NCBI GenBank assembly: GCA_003131315.1
Contig: PKUV01000180.1
Coordinates: 1-64,000, forward strand
DNA length: 64,000 nucleotides
Reading direction: 5' to 3'
Source: Acidobacteriaceae bacterium
GTDB lineage: Bacteria > Acidobacteriota > Terriglobia > Terriglobales > Acidobacteriaceae
The notes below the pieces were generated by a model, which saw nothing but the letters and a program-made list of their open reading frames with translations, did not search any database and was not told where the DNA came from. This document shows positions 19,046 through 26,938 of the stretch, one piece after another. A program made the translations under genes and the position numbers. Numbering within the stretch: position 1 is the first letter of the stretch; every line of letters starts with the position of its first letter.

Positions 19046-20404
19046 TCAAGAGTGTGCCTCGGAATGCGGCTGAAACACAGACGTCTTCAGCGCGGTCCAA
19101 CGGGCATCGACATCGGGGTTCATCCGCAGCCGGCAGAGCGCCTCGGCCGACAAAATGTACCCCACCGAACCTAAGAACGCTAACAGGGTTACGATCACAA
19201 CGATCCAAATCCGCGGCGGTGAAGATTTCCGGTCTGGTTCGATTGCAGGATCGAGGACCTGGATCACGGCGGCGGTTTTTGCCTCATCGAGTCTTGCGGC
19301 TTCATACTGTTTCGCCAGCAGCTCGAACATGGTCTCGGCGTACTTCACATCGCGCAGTTTGCGGACATACTGCAGGCCGGCTTCCGGGACGCTGCCGGTC
19401 GGAACCTGGACATCGGCCGGGCCGCCGCTTTGCTTTTCGAGCAGAGCCAGTTGCGCGCGCAGGCCGGAGAGTTGCTGTTCGCGCAGCAGGACGTCCGGAT
19501 TCTGCTCGGTCGAAAACAGCCGCATCGCGTGCAATTCCACTTCCTTCGCGGCCATCAGCGCCCGCAGTTTGACCACCGACTCGATAATTGCCTTGGCCTG
19601 ACCATCTAATTGGATCAGGCCAGTCTTCTGCTCGGTCTCTTTCAACGCCTGTTCCGCTTCGGCCAGATTGTTCTTGGCAAGCTCCAACTGCTGCTCGAAA
19701 AATAAGCGCCGCTGTCCGGCTTCGGTTACGGCGAGGTCCTGCGTCAGCTTGCGCAACTGTTCCACGTAAGCGTTGGCGATTTGGGGCGCGCGGCTGCGGT
19801 CTTTGTCCTCGACCGAGATGGTGACGAAACCTTCCTTGCCGAGTACGATGCTGCTGGCGTTTTCCAAATCCTGGCGGGCATCCGACATGGTTTTGTCTCG
19901 ATAGACCCGGAGTAAATCGAAGCGGCGGATCAACGCATCTTCCGCCGTGCGGCTGCGCAACATCCCGACATAAAGGTCGTTCGGATTCTTCAGCCCAAGA
20001 TCTTTCTGGGCCATCGCCGCCATCGGCCCCAATGCGCCCAGTTGCCCGATCATCGACGCGGCCAGCGACTGACTTTGCTGCGGCGGCAGAATATTGGTGG
20101 TGGCGGTGTAGCGATTGGGCAACAACAGCGAAACGATAGCGGACAGAACGGCTGCGGCCAAAGTGGTCCGCAGGATGATCTGCTTGCGCCGGGATAGAAT
20201 GATCAGCAAATCGAGCACGTGGGATTCGTAGGGCTCGCCGCGCGCGGCACTCGTTGCCGGCCGCAAAGCGGCGGTTTCAAGGCCGCGGGCTTCAAGCTCA
20301 AGAGTGTCGTCGTGCATGGTCTCGGTGTTCCCGGCCTCCACGTCCCTGGTCTGAACGTCCGTGGAATTCTCGCGGCCCGCATCCGCCGTGCTCATCCTGC
20401 TCAT
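19046..20404 (-). CDS. Polysaccharide chain-length/co-polymerase protein (Wzz family)
   Basis: A 452-aa protein with an N-terminal cytoplasmic stretch, a membrane helix (TTLAAAVLSAIVSLLL, about residue 90), a long periplasmic coiled-coil region and a second helix near the C-terminus (IWIVVIVTLLAFLGSVGYI). A conserved Pro-rich segment precedes helix 2. It lacks the cytoplasmic tyrosine kinase domain of Wzc, so it acts as a Wzz-type polymer-length regulator. The ATG at 20404 overlaps the preceding stop as ATGA, so the ORF track's extra 52 residues are not used. Confidence 0.9.
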   Translation of the reverse strand: MSRMSTADAGRENSTDVQTRDVEAGNTETMHDDTLELEARGLETAALRPATSAARGEPYESHVLDLLIILSRRKQIILRTTLAAAVLSAIVSLLLPNRYTATTNILPPQQSQSLAASMIGQLGALGPMAAMAQKDLGLKNPNDLYVGMLRSRTAEDALIRRFDLLRVYRDKTMSDARQDLENASSIVLGKEGFVTISVEDKDRSRAPQIANAYVEQLRKLTQDLAVTEAGQRRLFFEQQLELAKNNLAEAEQALKETEQKTGLIQLDGQAKAIIESVVKLRALMAAKEVELHAMRLFSTEQNPDVLLREQQLSGLRAQLALLEKQSGGPADVQVPTGSVPEAGLQYVRKLRDVKYAETMFELLAKQYEAARLDEAKTAAVIQVLDPAIEPDRKSSPPRIWIVVIVTLLAFLGSVGYILSAEALCRLRMNPDVDARWTALKTSVFQPHSEAHS

Positions 20405-23043
20405 TGAATGACCCTTACGGCCGCCGCGCCCAGGGCAAATTGCGAGAAGACCTGACTCCAATCTCTCAACCCCCGGAGGAAGGAGCCATGGGACAGGCGC
20501 TCCGGCACTACGATGGCATCGCCCGGCATCAGGCGAAGCGAGGCGAAGCCGCCGTTCCATAATCCCTTGACCGACTGCCGGCTGACCACGGAGCCGTCGG
20601 CCCGAATGACAAACATGCGGCTCGTGTCCGCGTCCCGCGTGGGTCCGCCCGCCCGCTTCAGATAGTCGTCCAGCCGCTCTTCACGCCGGTACAGGAACGA
20701 GTTCTTGTTGTACACCGCGCCCAGCATCTCGACCGTCGACGGGCGATACGGGACCACGAAGCGGTCGCCATCTTCGAGCGCGATTTCCGGCAGGTCGCCC
20801 ACCGCCGTGGAGTCCGGTTTCAGATCGAGGACTACGCGTCCGGTCGCCTTTACTTCCCGGAGCTTCTCCACCAGTTGGCGCTGCGCTTCGAGTTTCGCGC
20901 GGTTGTCGGCAACTTCGTCGGGATTGACTCCAGAGGGCGCCAGCGCATTGCGGGAGATGTCTTCCTCGAGTTTCTCGATCAGCTGATCGAGGCCCTTCTG
21001 CTGGTCGATGCGCACCGATTCGCGCGTAAATTCCGCCCCATAGAGATAGGCGTTCGGAGTAAATCCGCCGACGCGTTCCACCAGATGGCGGACGGTCTCG
21101 CCGGCTTCGGCCTGGTAAACACCGGCGGTTCGAAACTCCCCCTCCAGGCGCACGAATTTGCTCTGTTTTGCAAGCGGAACCGCGAGATCGTTCTGCGAGA
21201 AAATGGTGATGACGTCGCCCGGTTCGAGCGCCAGGTTGTTTTGCTCGTCTCCCTGCAGCACGAGTTTCCCCAAATCGAAAGGGACCAGCCGCATCGTCAA
21301 GTCCTGCGGGTTCAGCCGCTGAATCACCGCGTAGTCCCAGTTGATCTCCGGAGCATTGCGCGCGATCTGGTTTCGCAGTTTCGCCGTCGTGGCCTCGGTA
21401 GCTGCTTTTGCCGAGGCCGGTTGCCTATCGAGCTGTTGGTTAACACTCTCGCCCCCGTTCGCAACCGGGTTGGTATCACGCCCGTAGTCGGGGGTGATCG
21501 CTTGGTCCCCTCTCTTGCCCGGGTTCGCGAGCGGGTTGGTGGCCTGCCAGTAGTCGCGGGTGTTCTGTTGGTCCCCTCGCTCGCCGGCGTTCGCAGCCCA
21601 GTTGGTGGCGCGCCAGTAGTCGCGGGTGACCAGAGCGTCCTGATTCGGGATCACATCCTTCAGACGCATGCCGCTATGCCATTCCGTGCGCCCGGGATGA
21701 GCGACGTTTCCCCGCAGCGTCACGGCGTTTTGAAAACGCGGAGAGAGCGAGAATATGCGGACCAGGTCGCCATCCTTCAATGCCCGCTCCAAACCTTCGC
21801 GATCAAGAGGAAATTCTTCGACCCGGCGGGTGTTGTGGTTTTCGATACGTTCCACCACCGCCTTTTGTCCATCCGCCGTCGTCGTGAGGCCCCCCGCCAT
21901 CTCGACCGCGCTGCCGAGACTCGTCCCCTCCCGCAACTCGTAAATCGCGGGTACATTCACGCTGCCCGCGATGGCAATGGACGGCCCGGTCGGCGGGATA
22001 TAGATGACGTCGCCGGGCAACAATCTCGCGTCTTTGGACTTGTCCCCTTTTAAAAGCAGGTCATAGAAATCGAATTCCGTGACTACCCGGTTGTCCCGCT
22101 TCAATTGGATGTGCCGCATGGAGCCCGTGCCCGATGGTCCGCCCGAGGCGAACAGCGCGTTGACCAGCGTGCAGAGTGAACTGACGGTGTAACTTCCGGG
22201 ACGCCGGGCCTGTCCGACGACAAACACTTGGATGGACCGCAGCTGTCCCAGGCTGACCGTCAAATCGAAATTACGGAACACTCTCCCAATCGCGGTCCTG
22301 AAATACTCCGGCAGTTGCTGATATTTCAATCCGGCCACGGAAAGCGCGCCCACCTTGGGCAGAAAGACCTCGCCTCCCCGGTCGACCACCAGTTTGCCGT
22401 CCAGATCAATCTGTCCCCAGGCCCGGATAAGGATCTCGTCTCCCGGTCCGATCAGGTAATCGTCGGTCACCGGAATCCGGTCGACCGGAGCGAAAGTTGT
22501 GGGGACTCGATCGAACAGGCTGTATCCATAAATGGGCAACCTGCGGCCGACGGAGTTGGCGACAAATTCCTGAAATTCGCTGGGTGGCGGCTCAGGAATT
22601 GCATCTGTCTTCAAAGGGAAGGGCCGCTTCGGATGCCGGACTGGTTCTCCATTCTGGCCGCGTTCTTCATCGTTATTGTCGTTATTGTCCGGCAACGCCT
22701 CAGCCGGATGCGGCGCCGTGCCCGCTTGATTCCCCGCGTTGCCGGGTGCCGGATTGGCGTTGCCCTCGGAGGTTCTGGGGGCGGCCGAGCAGTCCCTCTC
22801 CGCACATTGCGATTGCGGATCGTCAGCGGACGGGGTACGCAGCGTGGTTTGAGCCCATCCGAGACCGGGCAACGCGAGCAGGCCGAACAGCGCCGTTACC
22901 GTCCAGCGGAGCATCCGGCTGGCCGGCATGGCATCGCAGCAGTTTTTAGTCAGCTCGGACGACTCGGCTCGCGGCTTACATCTTTCGCAGATCGGTTTTT
23001 CGGAGGTCATTATTATTTCGGAGGTGATTATTTCTGAGGTCAT
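20401..23043 (-). CDS. Polysaccharide export outer-membrane protein, Wza-like with several SLBB domains
   Basis: This is an unusually long 880-aa export protein (Wza is about 380 aa). After a signal sequence (LFGLLALPGLGWAQ, cleaved about residue 65) and a linker rich in Asn and Asp comes the Poly_export core, DDYLIGPGDEILIRAWGQID. Several SLBB soluble-ligand domains follow (VFVVGQARRPGSYTV; IAIAGSVNVPAIYEL; KFVRLEGEFRTAGVYQ; near the end VEMLGAVYNKNSFLY). A three-unit 22-residue repeat is inserted between SLBB domains. The start at 23043 overlaps the previous stop as ATGA. It should form the outer-membrane channel together with the Wzi and Wzz partners. Confidence 0.92.
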   Translation of the reverse strand: MTSEIITSEIIMTSEKPICERCKPRAESSELTKNCCDAMPASRMLRWTVTALFGLLALPGLGWAQTTLRTPSADDPQSQCAERDCSAAPRTSEGNANPAPGNAGNQAGTAPHPAEALPDNNDNNDEERGQNGEPVRHPKRPFPLKTDAIPEPPPSEFQEFVANSVGRRLPIYGYSLFDRVPTTFAPVDRIPVTDDYLIGPGDEILIRAWGQIDLDGKLVVDRGGEVFLPKVGALSVAGLKYQQLPEYFRTAIGRVFRNFDLTVSLGQLRSIQVFVVGQARRPGSYTVSSLCTLVNALFASGGPSGTGSMRHIQLKRDNRVVTEFDFYDLLLKGDKSKDARLLPGDVIYIPPTGPSIAIAGSVNVPAIYELREGTSLGSAVEMAGGLTTTADGQKAVVERIENHNTRRVEEFPLDREGLERALKDGDLVRIFSLSPRFQNAVTLRGNVAHPGRTEWHSGMRLKDVIPNQDALVTRDYWRATNWAANAGERGDQQNTRDYWQATNPLANPGKRGDQAITPDYGRDTNPVANGGESVNQQLDRQPASAKAATEATTAKLRNQIARNAPEINWDYAVIQRLNPQDLTMRLVPFDLGKLVLQGDEQNNLALEPGDVITIFSQNDLAVPLAKQSKFVRLEGEFRTAGVYQAEAGETVRHLVERVGGFTPNAYLYGAEFTRESVRIDQQKGLDQLIEKLEEDISRNALAPSGVNPDEVADNRAKLEAQRQLVEKLREVKATGRVVLDLKPDSTAVGDLPEIALEDGDRFVVPYRPSTVEMLGAVYNKNSFLYRREERLDDYLKRAGGPTRDADTSRMFVIRADGSVVSRQSVKGLWNGGFASLRLMPGDAIVVPERLSHGSFLRGLRDWSQVFSQFALGAAAVRVIQ
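21427..21624 (-). repeat. 66-bp tandem repeat (three units) inside the Wza-like gene
   Basis: Three in-frame 22-codon units start RDYWRATNW, RDYWQATNP and PDYGRDTNP, each followed by AN.G..G.Q-like residues. Units 1 and 2 are closest; unit 3 is more diverged. The reading frame is kept, so the gene stays intact, but copy number could vary between strains. Confidence 0.9.
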
Positions 23044-25580
23044 TGGAAGTTCAGCACCTTCCTCCACTTCGGATGGTAGGTGAACTCAACCGAGGCCACC
23101 GTGTTGGGTCCGGCGAGCGGCGATAGAACGGGGAAGTTCCAACGTTCGTACTGGAGAAATGTGGTAATTTCCATTTCTTGGCGGGGTTGAAAGGTCGCTC
23201 GGACAAAGAAATCTTGAATGTCACCGCCCGCCGGAATAAAATCTCGGTCGACATGGGCTTTCCGGTATCCCACTTGCATCGGGCTGCGGGGCGAAAGCCA
23301 ATAGGTACTCCAGAGTTGAAGACCGTGGCCCTCCCTGCCCACCCAGGAACCGACGAGGTGCCCGTCGTTGGTGTAGCAGTCGCGGTAGCCGGGGTCGTAG
23401 TAGAAGAATTTGCCGCCAAAGTGGGCGGTCGCCGGAGGGTCCGACCACGCCATCTCGGCGCGGAAATCGAGCTTTGGGATTTTGGGAATCTGCGGCAGGT
23501 AAATGCCCGGACTCATCAGCGAGCGCTGCGGGGCGTTGAGCGGCGAAGGGTCGTCGTCGGTCATGCCATTGTTGTACAGAACCAGCCAGTCCCGGAGGCC
23601 GGGAATGCGATAGCTGAAATCGAAACCGCCTTTCCGGTCACCCACGTAGGCTGCGGTGCCGGGTATCGAATTTTTGTTGTTCCCGACACTGATGAAGCCA
23701 CTCCAGAACTTGCCGAGCGTCACCGGACGGAACACGATGGTGCGCGAGAACCCGAATTCCAGGTTGGGCGTCGGCTTGAAACTTAGCTTCTGGCCGTCGA
23801 TCGCCGGAAGCGGAGGGTAGTGGTGCCCGGCCATTAATCCAAAGAAGGAGTCCCAGCGCAGGGGCCCCAGCCAATGGAAGAAACCGGGCAGTTTCCAGGG
23901 AGATGGATTGGTCAAACGCAACATGTCCATAGGTTGCGCGTTGTCGCTCAAGTTCGGCGGCCCGCCCTCGCCCGGTCCCCACCACAGACTTTGCCGGCCG
24001 GCCGAGATCTGAACGGTCTTGAAGTTAAACGCGGCGTACGCGTCCAGGAGACGAAATTGATCGATGACGGTCGTATGAATCGGAAGCTGCGGCGGCGTTA
24101 CGTCGATGGTGCCGATCATTTGCTGAACCGCCTGACTGTAGGCGGGAAGCGCCGCCGCGTGCTGATACTCGCCGCGCACATAGAACGCCACCGGCCCTGC
24201 CGATCCCGACGCCGAAGCCCCGCTCACCAGGTTCGAACCCGGGCCGTAGAGACGGCCGTAGTCATTGATGAGGGTCTGGCCAAAGTGATAACCGTCGTCG
24301 AGCGGCGTGCCGGCGATGCCGAGGTAACGCGTATAAATGCTGTCCAGCCGGATGTCGGAAGTCCCGGAGCCGTTGAAGCGCCCGAGGTCGGTCGAGAACT
24401 CGGCTGCGAGCGCCGCGTGCAGCCGGTACGCCTCCGATTGATGGTCGTCGTCGGCGCTCAGGTCTTCACCCGCGGCCGCGATGATCCGGGCACACTCCAT
24501 GCGCGTCCATGGCCGTAAATTGGCGTAAGCGCTCGGCGCATACCCGAGTGCGGCCAGACGGTCGAATGCCGCATAAACCCAGAAGTCCAGGGGAACGGAC
24601 GGCGATCCGAGTTCGGCCGGGGTACGCGCGTGCGGCGGTGCTTTTTCCCCGAAATCTTGCCCGAAATCGTTCGTGCTCGCGCCCGGTAACTCCGGGTCGT
24701 GATGCGCCCGGTACACATACCGGCCAACCAGATAGCCGAGGGCGCTCCCTACGACTACGTCGGAGGGGAAGTGTTGCCGGGCCGCGACGCGCGACAGACT
24801 AATTCCCGAGGCCGCGCCGTAGGCCAGGAGTTTGGTTAACGGTCCGGGATATTCGTGGGCGATGACGCTCGCGATCGACCATGCGGCCAGCGCATGCTCC
24901 GATGGAAACGAGGCGCCTCCCGCTCCGAAGCTGCCGGCGTTCGCCTCGTTCGGACGCGGTCTCTGGAAAGCCAGTTTCATGGTCTCAGCCACGATTACGC
25001 TGTTCACCGCTGCTTCACCCGCCAGAAAGCCGGTTTCGCGGCTGTGGTCGTCGTTGGTGGTTGCCCCGCGCAGGTACAAGCTGGCAGCGCTGCCGATGAT
25101 GGCCACCAGTCCGTAGTTGCTGAAACTGTTGCTGTGCGCAACCGGGAAGCCTCCAAAATGCCGCATGATGTTTTGGTCGGCCGCCACCAGGCCCAGGGTG
25201 CCGACTCCGAGGGGCACGAGCCAATTTTTATCCTCGGCATGCAGGGCATGCAGATGCAGCGGACTGCTCCAGATCGTTTTCTGATCCGACACAAGACTTT
25301 GCTCCAAGTGCGCCAGGCAGAGATCGGCCGCCACGCCTTTCTTTGCCGCTCGATTTGTTCCAACGGGATCCGCTCCGGGCGGCTCCGCCGAAGGGCTGTC
25401 TTCTCTTTCGCTCCGACTGTGGCTGGCACTGTGGCGGGCACTTTGTTTGGTGCTCTGGCTGGTGCATGGTTTCTGAGCTTCGGGATTGGATGCCCAGCCG
25501 GGGTTTCCCGCTGAACCGAAGAGCAAGGCCACTACCATGGCCCGGCAAGAATGCCACCGGAACTTGTCGAGGAAAAGCAT
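23040..25580 (-). CDS. Fusion of PAP2 phosphatase and Wzi-type capsule assembly protein
   Basis: The 846-aa protein has two parts. Residues about 100-290 form a PAP2 lipid-phosphatase domain with LAFQRPRP, FPSEHALAAWSIASVIAHE and SRVAARQHFPSDVVVGSALG, the three phosphatase motifs. From about residue 320 to the end lies a Wzi/capsule-assembly domain of beta-barrel character, rich in aromatic strands (QSLWWGPGEGGPPNL, PMDMLRLTNPSP). PAP2 enzymes recycle undecaprenyl pyrophosphate; Wzi attaches or organises polysaccharide at the outer membrane. A signal peptide is present (ALLFGSAGNPGWAS). Its stop overlaps the Wza start. The fusion would place both activities in the periplasm or outer membrane. 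Confidence 0.88.
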   Translation of the reverse strand: MLFLDKFRWHSCRAMVVALLFGSAGNPGWASNPEAQKPCTSQSTKQSARHSASHSRSEREDSPSAEPPGADPVGTNRAAKKGVAADLCLAHLEQSLVSDQKTIWSSPLHLHALHAEDKNWLVPLGVGTLGLVAADQNIMRHFGGFPVAHSNSFSNYGLVAIIGSAASLYLRGATTNDDHSRETGFLAGEAAVNSVIVAETMKLAFQRPRPNEANAGSFGAGGASFPSEHALAAWSIASVIAHEYPGPLTKLLAYGAASGISLSRVAARQHFPSDVVVGSALGYLVGRYVYRAHHDPELPGASTNDFGQDFGEKAPPHARTPAELGSPSVPLDFWVYAAFDRLAALGYAPSAYANLRPWTRMECARIIAAAGEDLSADDDHQSEAYRLHAALAAEFSTDLGRFNGSGTSDIRLDSIYTRYLGIAGTPLDDGYHFGQTLINDYGRLYGPGSNLVSGASASGSAGPVAFYVRGEYQHAAALPAYSQAVQQMIGTIDVTPPQLPIHTTVIDQFRLLDAYAAFNFKTVQISAGRQSLWWGPGEGGPPNLSDNAQPMDMLRLTNPSPWKLPGFFHWLGPLRWDSFFGLMAGHHYPPLPAIDGQKLSFKPTPNLEFGFSRTIVFRPVTLGKFWSGFISVGNNKNSIPGTAAYVGDRKGGFDFSYRIPGLRDWLVLYNNGMTDDDPSPLNAPQRSLMSPGIYLPQIPKIPKLDFRAEMAWSDPPATAHFGGKFFYYDPGYRDCYTNDGHLVGSWVGREGHGLQLWSTYWLSPRSPMQVGYRKAHVDRDFIPAGGDIQDFFVRATFQPRQEMEITTFLQYERWNFPVLSPLAGPNTVASVEFTYHPKWRKVLNFQ

Positions 25581-25583
25581 GCT

Positions 25584-26231
25584 CTAGAGTGGCCTGCTCG
25601 ACTGGGTTTGCTGGTTGGGCCGGTCTGCGAAGTCGGACGACACGACCAGGCGGCCCGAGTACTTCGCCTCCGGTTCCAAATCGTCCGCATCGACTTCGAC
25701 TGCCACACTCTGCATGATCGCGTCCAGCGCGAGCACAACCCGAAAGTTGTTTTTCTTGCGGACCAGCACGCCTTCCATCCCCGTCATCGGTCCGCACTTG
25801 ATGCGGACCCGCTCACCGATGACGAGGTAGGGATGGGGCTCAATCTTCCGCTGTCCGAGACCGGAGCGGAGCGCCTCGATTTCAAAATCGGGGAGCGGCG
25901 CGAGGGTTCGTCCAAAACCAACCAGCGACACGACACCCGGCACTTCGAGCACGAGCACGCGCTCCCGCGGATCGATGCGCACAAACACGTAATTGGGAAA
26001 AAGTGGCAGCTCGAGGTTCATCTCGCAACGGTTCTTCCAGCGGTGGCGCGTTGCATACAGGGGCAAGAACGTTTCAATTTGGCGCTCGGCAAAGTGCGAG
26101 GCCACGCGTTTTTCGTGATGCGAGTTCGTGTAGGCCGCAAACCAGTTAGCAGAAAAGTCCTGAGCCGCGGTCAACCCATCCATCTTTTGTTGTCTTGCTG
26201 CCAAACCCGTCTGCATGATTTGCGTTTCCAT
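25584..26231 (-). CDS. NusG-family transcription antiterminator (RfaH/UpxY-like)
   Basis: A 215-aa protein with an NGN domain (NWFAAYTNSHHEKRVASHF, then LPLFPNYVFVRI) and a C-terminal KOW domain (GERVRIKCGPMTGMEGVLV). Specialised NusG paralogues at the head of polysaccharide operons keep RNA polymerase from terminating early. Here it is the first of 12 minus-strand genes spanning 16.5 kb, with gaps or overlaps that mostly suit one transcript. The Wzi fusion gene follows after 3 bp. Confidence 0.93.
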   Translation of the reverse strand: METQIMQTGLAARQQKMDGLTAAQDFSANWFAAYTNSHHEKRVASHFAERQIETFLPLYATRHRWKNRCEMNLELPLFPNYVFVRIDPRERVLVLEVPGVVSLVGFGRTLAPLPDFEIEALRSGLGQRKIEPHPYLVIGERVRIKCGPMTGMEGVLVRKKNNFRVVLALDAIMQSVAVEVDADDLEPEAKYSGRLVVSSDFADRPNQQTQSSRPL

Positions 26232-26711
26232 TCGCGTGAAGCTTCGCTAGCCCCGCTTAGCGAGGTTGGTTAGAACGTTCATATTTTGGGGTGACTGCCC
26301 ACGTCTTCCATTGCACTTCCCCTGCCACCGCGGTTGCGCTTCCTGGATTTGTGCTTGTCTTTCTGCTGGTTGGGGTTACGAGTTCGTTGGGAGACATTTC
26401 TCTTTTAATTCCCGGTGCGGGAATCTGAATCGGGTTTTCCGTTCTAAATCAGCACTCGTCGCCTGGAGGTACACACGTTCGAGACACACACGTTCACTGA
26501 TCGACCTCGCGGCGCTCCGGGATCGGACCGCGAGAGCGGCGGTCCCATTGCCAGGTTGCCGTGAAAGGACTGGGACTGAAAGATCTCGGACTGCACGTCA
26601 TCCGCCGGCGACAGCATGGGCAGCAACCATGAACTGGATGGTGAACTGGATGGTGCGAGAATTCCGATTCGTCGGATGAAAAATATTGATCCGAGTAAGT
26701 ACCGAAGTTTG
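26232..26711. other. Intergenic region between the exopolysaccharide and sulfur operons
   Basis: No gene is supported here. Seen: a hairpin CGCTA/TAGCG just upstream of the antiterminator gene (26244-26262), a perfect ATTCCCG-GTG-CGGGAAT hairpin (26408-26424), a partial repeat of ACACACGTTC near 26470-26490, and a 12-bp tandem repeat GAACTGGATGGT at 26631-26654. The exopolysaccharide promoter must lie on the minus strand here, but I could not pick a convincing one. The hairpins could act in the leader RNA of the antiterminator operon. Confidence 0.5.
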
Positions 26712-26740
26712 TTGACCGCAGGAGTCGTTCAATCTAGAAT
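26712..26740 (+). promoter_or_regulatory. Predicted sigma70-type promoter of the sulfur operon
   Basis: TTGACC (26712-26717) and TAGAAT (26735-26740) are separated by exactly 17 bp. Transcription would start around 26747, only a few bases before the ATG of the Cys-rich leader ORF, so that ORF may be translated from a leaderless or nearly leaderless mRNA. Confidence 0.65.
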
Positions 26741-26750
26741 CCGAATCACC

Positions 26751-26840
26751 ATGTTAAGGCAGAATCTTTGCGCGATGTGCATGTGCACTTGTTGTTGTTG
26801 TGCATTTGTGTGTTCTGGCGCGGGGAGGCTGCCGACCTAA
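26751..26840 (+). CDS. Cys-rich leader peptide (attenuator)
   Basis: The 29-codon ORF encodes MLRQNLCAMCMCTCCCCAFV followed by nine residues including one more Cys. Eight of 29 residues are Cys, including four consecutive TGT codons (26790-26801). It ends 27 bp before an intrinsic terminator that precedes genes for sulfate assimilation, the pathway that makes cysteine. This is the layout of amino-acid attenuators: low Cys-tRNA would stall the ribosome on the Cys codons. TCTGGCG (26814-26820), just after the last Cys codon, can pair with CGCCAGA (26875-26881) in the terminator's 5' arm, giving an antiterminator. The ATG is close to the predicted transcription start. The peptide itself probably has no other function. 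Confidence 0.8.
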   Translation: MLRQNLCAMCMCTCCCCAFVCSGAGRLPT

Positions 26841-26867
26841 AGGATTCGTTCTTATACCGGCACTTAT

Positions 26868-26908
26868 AACCCACCGCCAGATGAACCTGGCGGTGGGTTT
26901 TTTGTTTT
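26868..26908 (+). terminator. Attenuator terminator before the sulfite reductase gene
   Basis: A perfect 13-bp stem, AACCCACCGCCAG with CTGGCGGTGGGTT, a 6-nt loop and a T-rich tail lie between the Cys-rich ORF and the sulfite reductase start. A weaker upstream hairpin (TGCCG 26830-26834 with CGGCA 26858-26862) can also form. The terminator is best explained as conditional, since a full stop here would leave the downstream operon without a visible promoter. Confidence 0.85.
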
Positions 26909-26938
26909 CCGGGACAAACAGTCTGGGGCAATGAGTCT

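Noticed and set aside
17623-19572. A 649-aa ORF on the plus strand
   Set aside because: It runs antisense to the polymerase and Wzz-like genes, has highly polar low-complexity sequence and no family motifs; it is a high-GC shadow ORF.
20875-22053. A 392-aa ORF on the plus strand
   Set aside because: It is the antisense shadow of the Wza-like gene.
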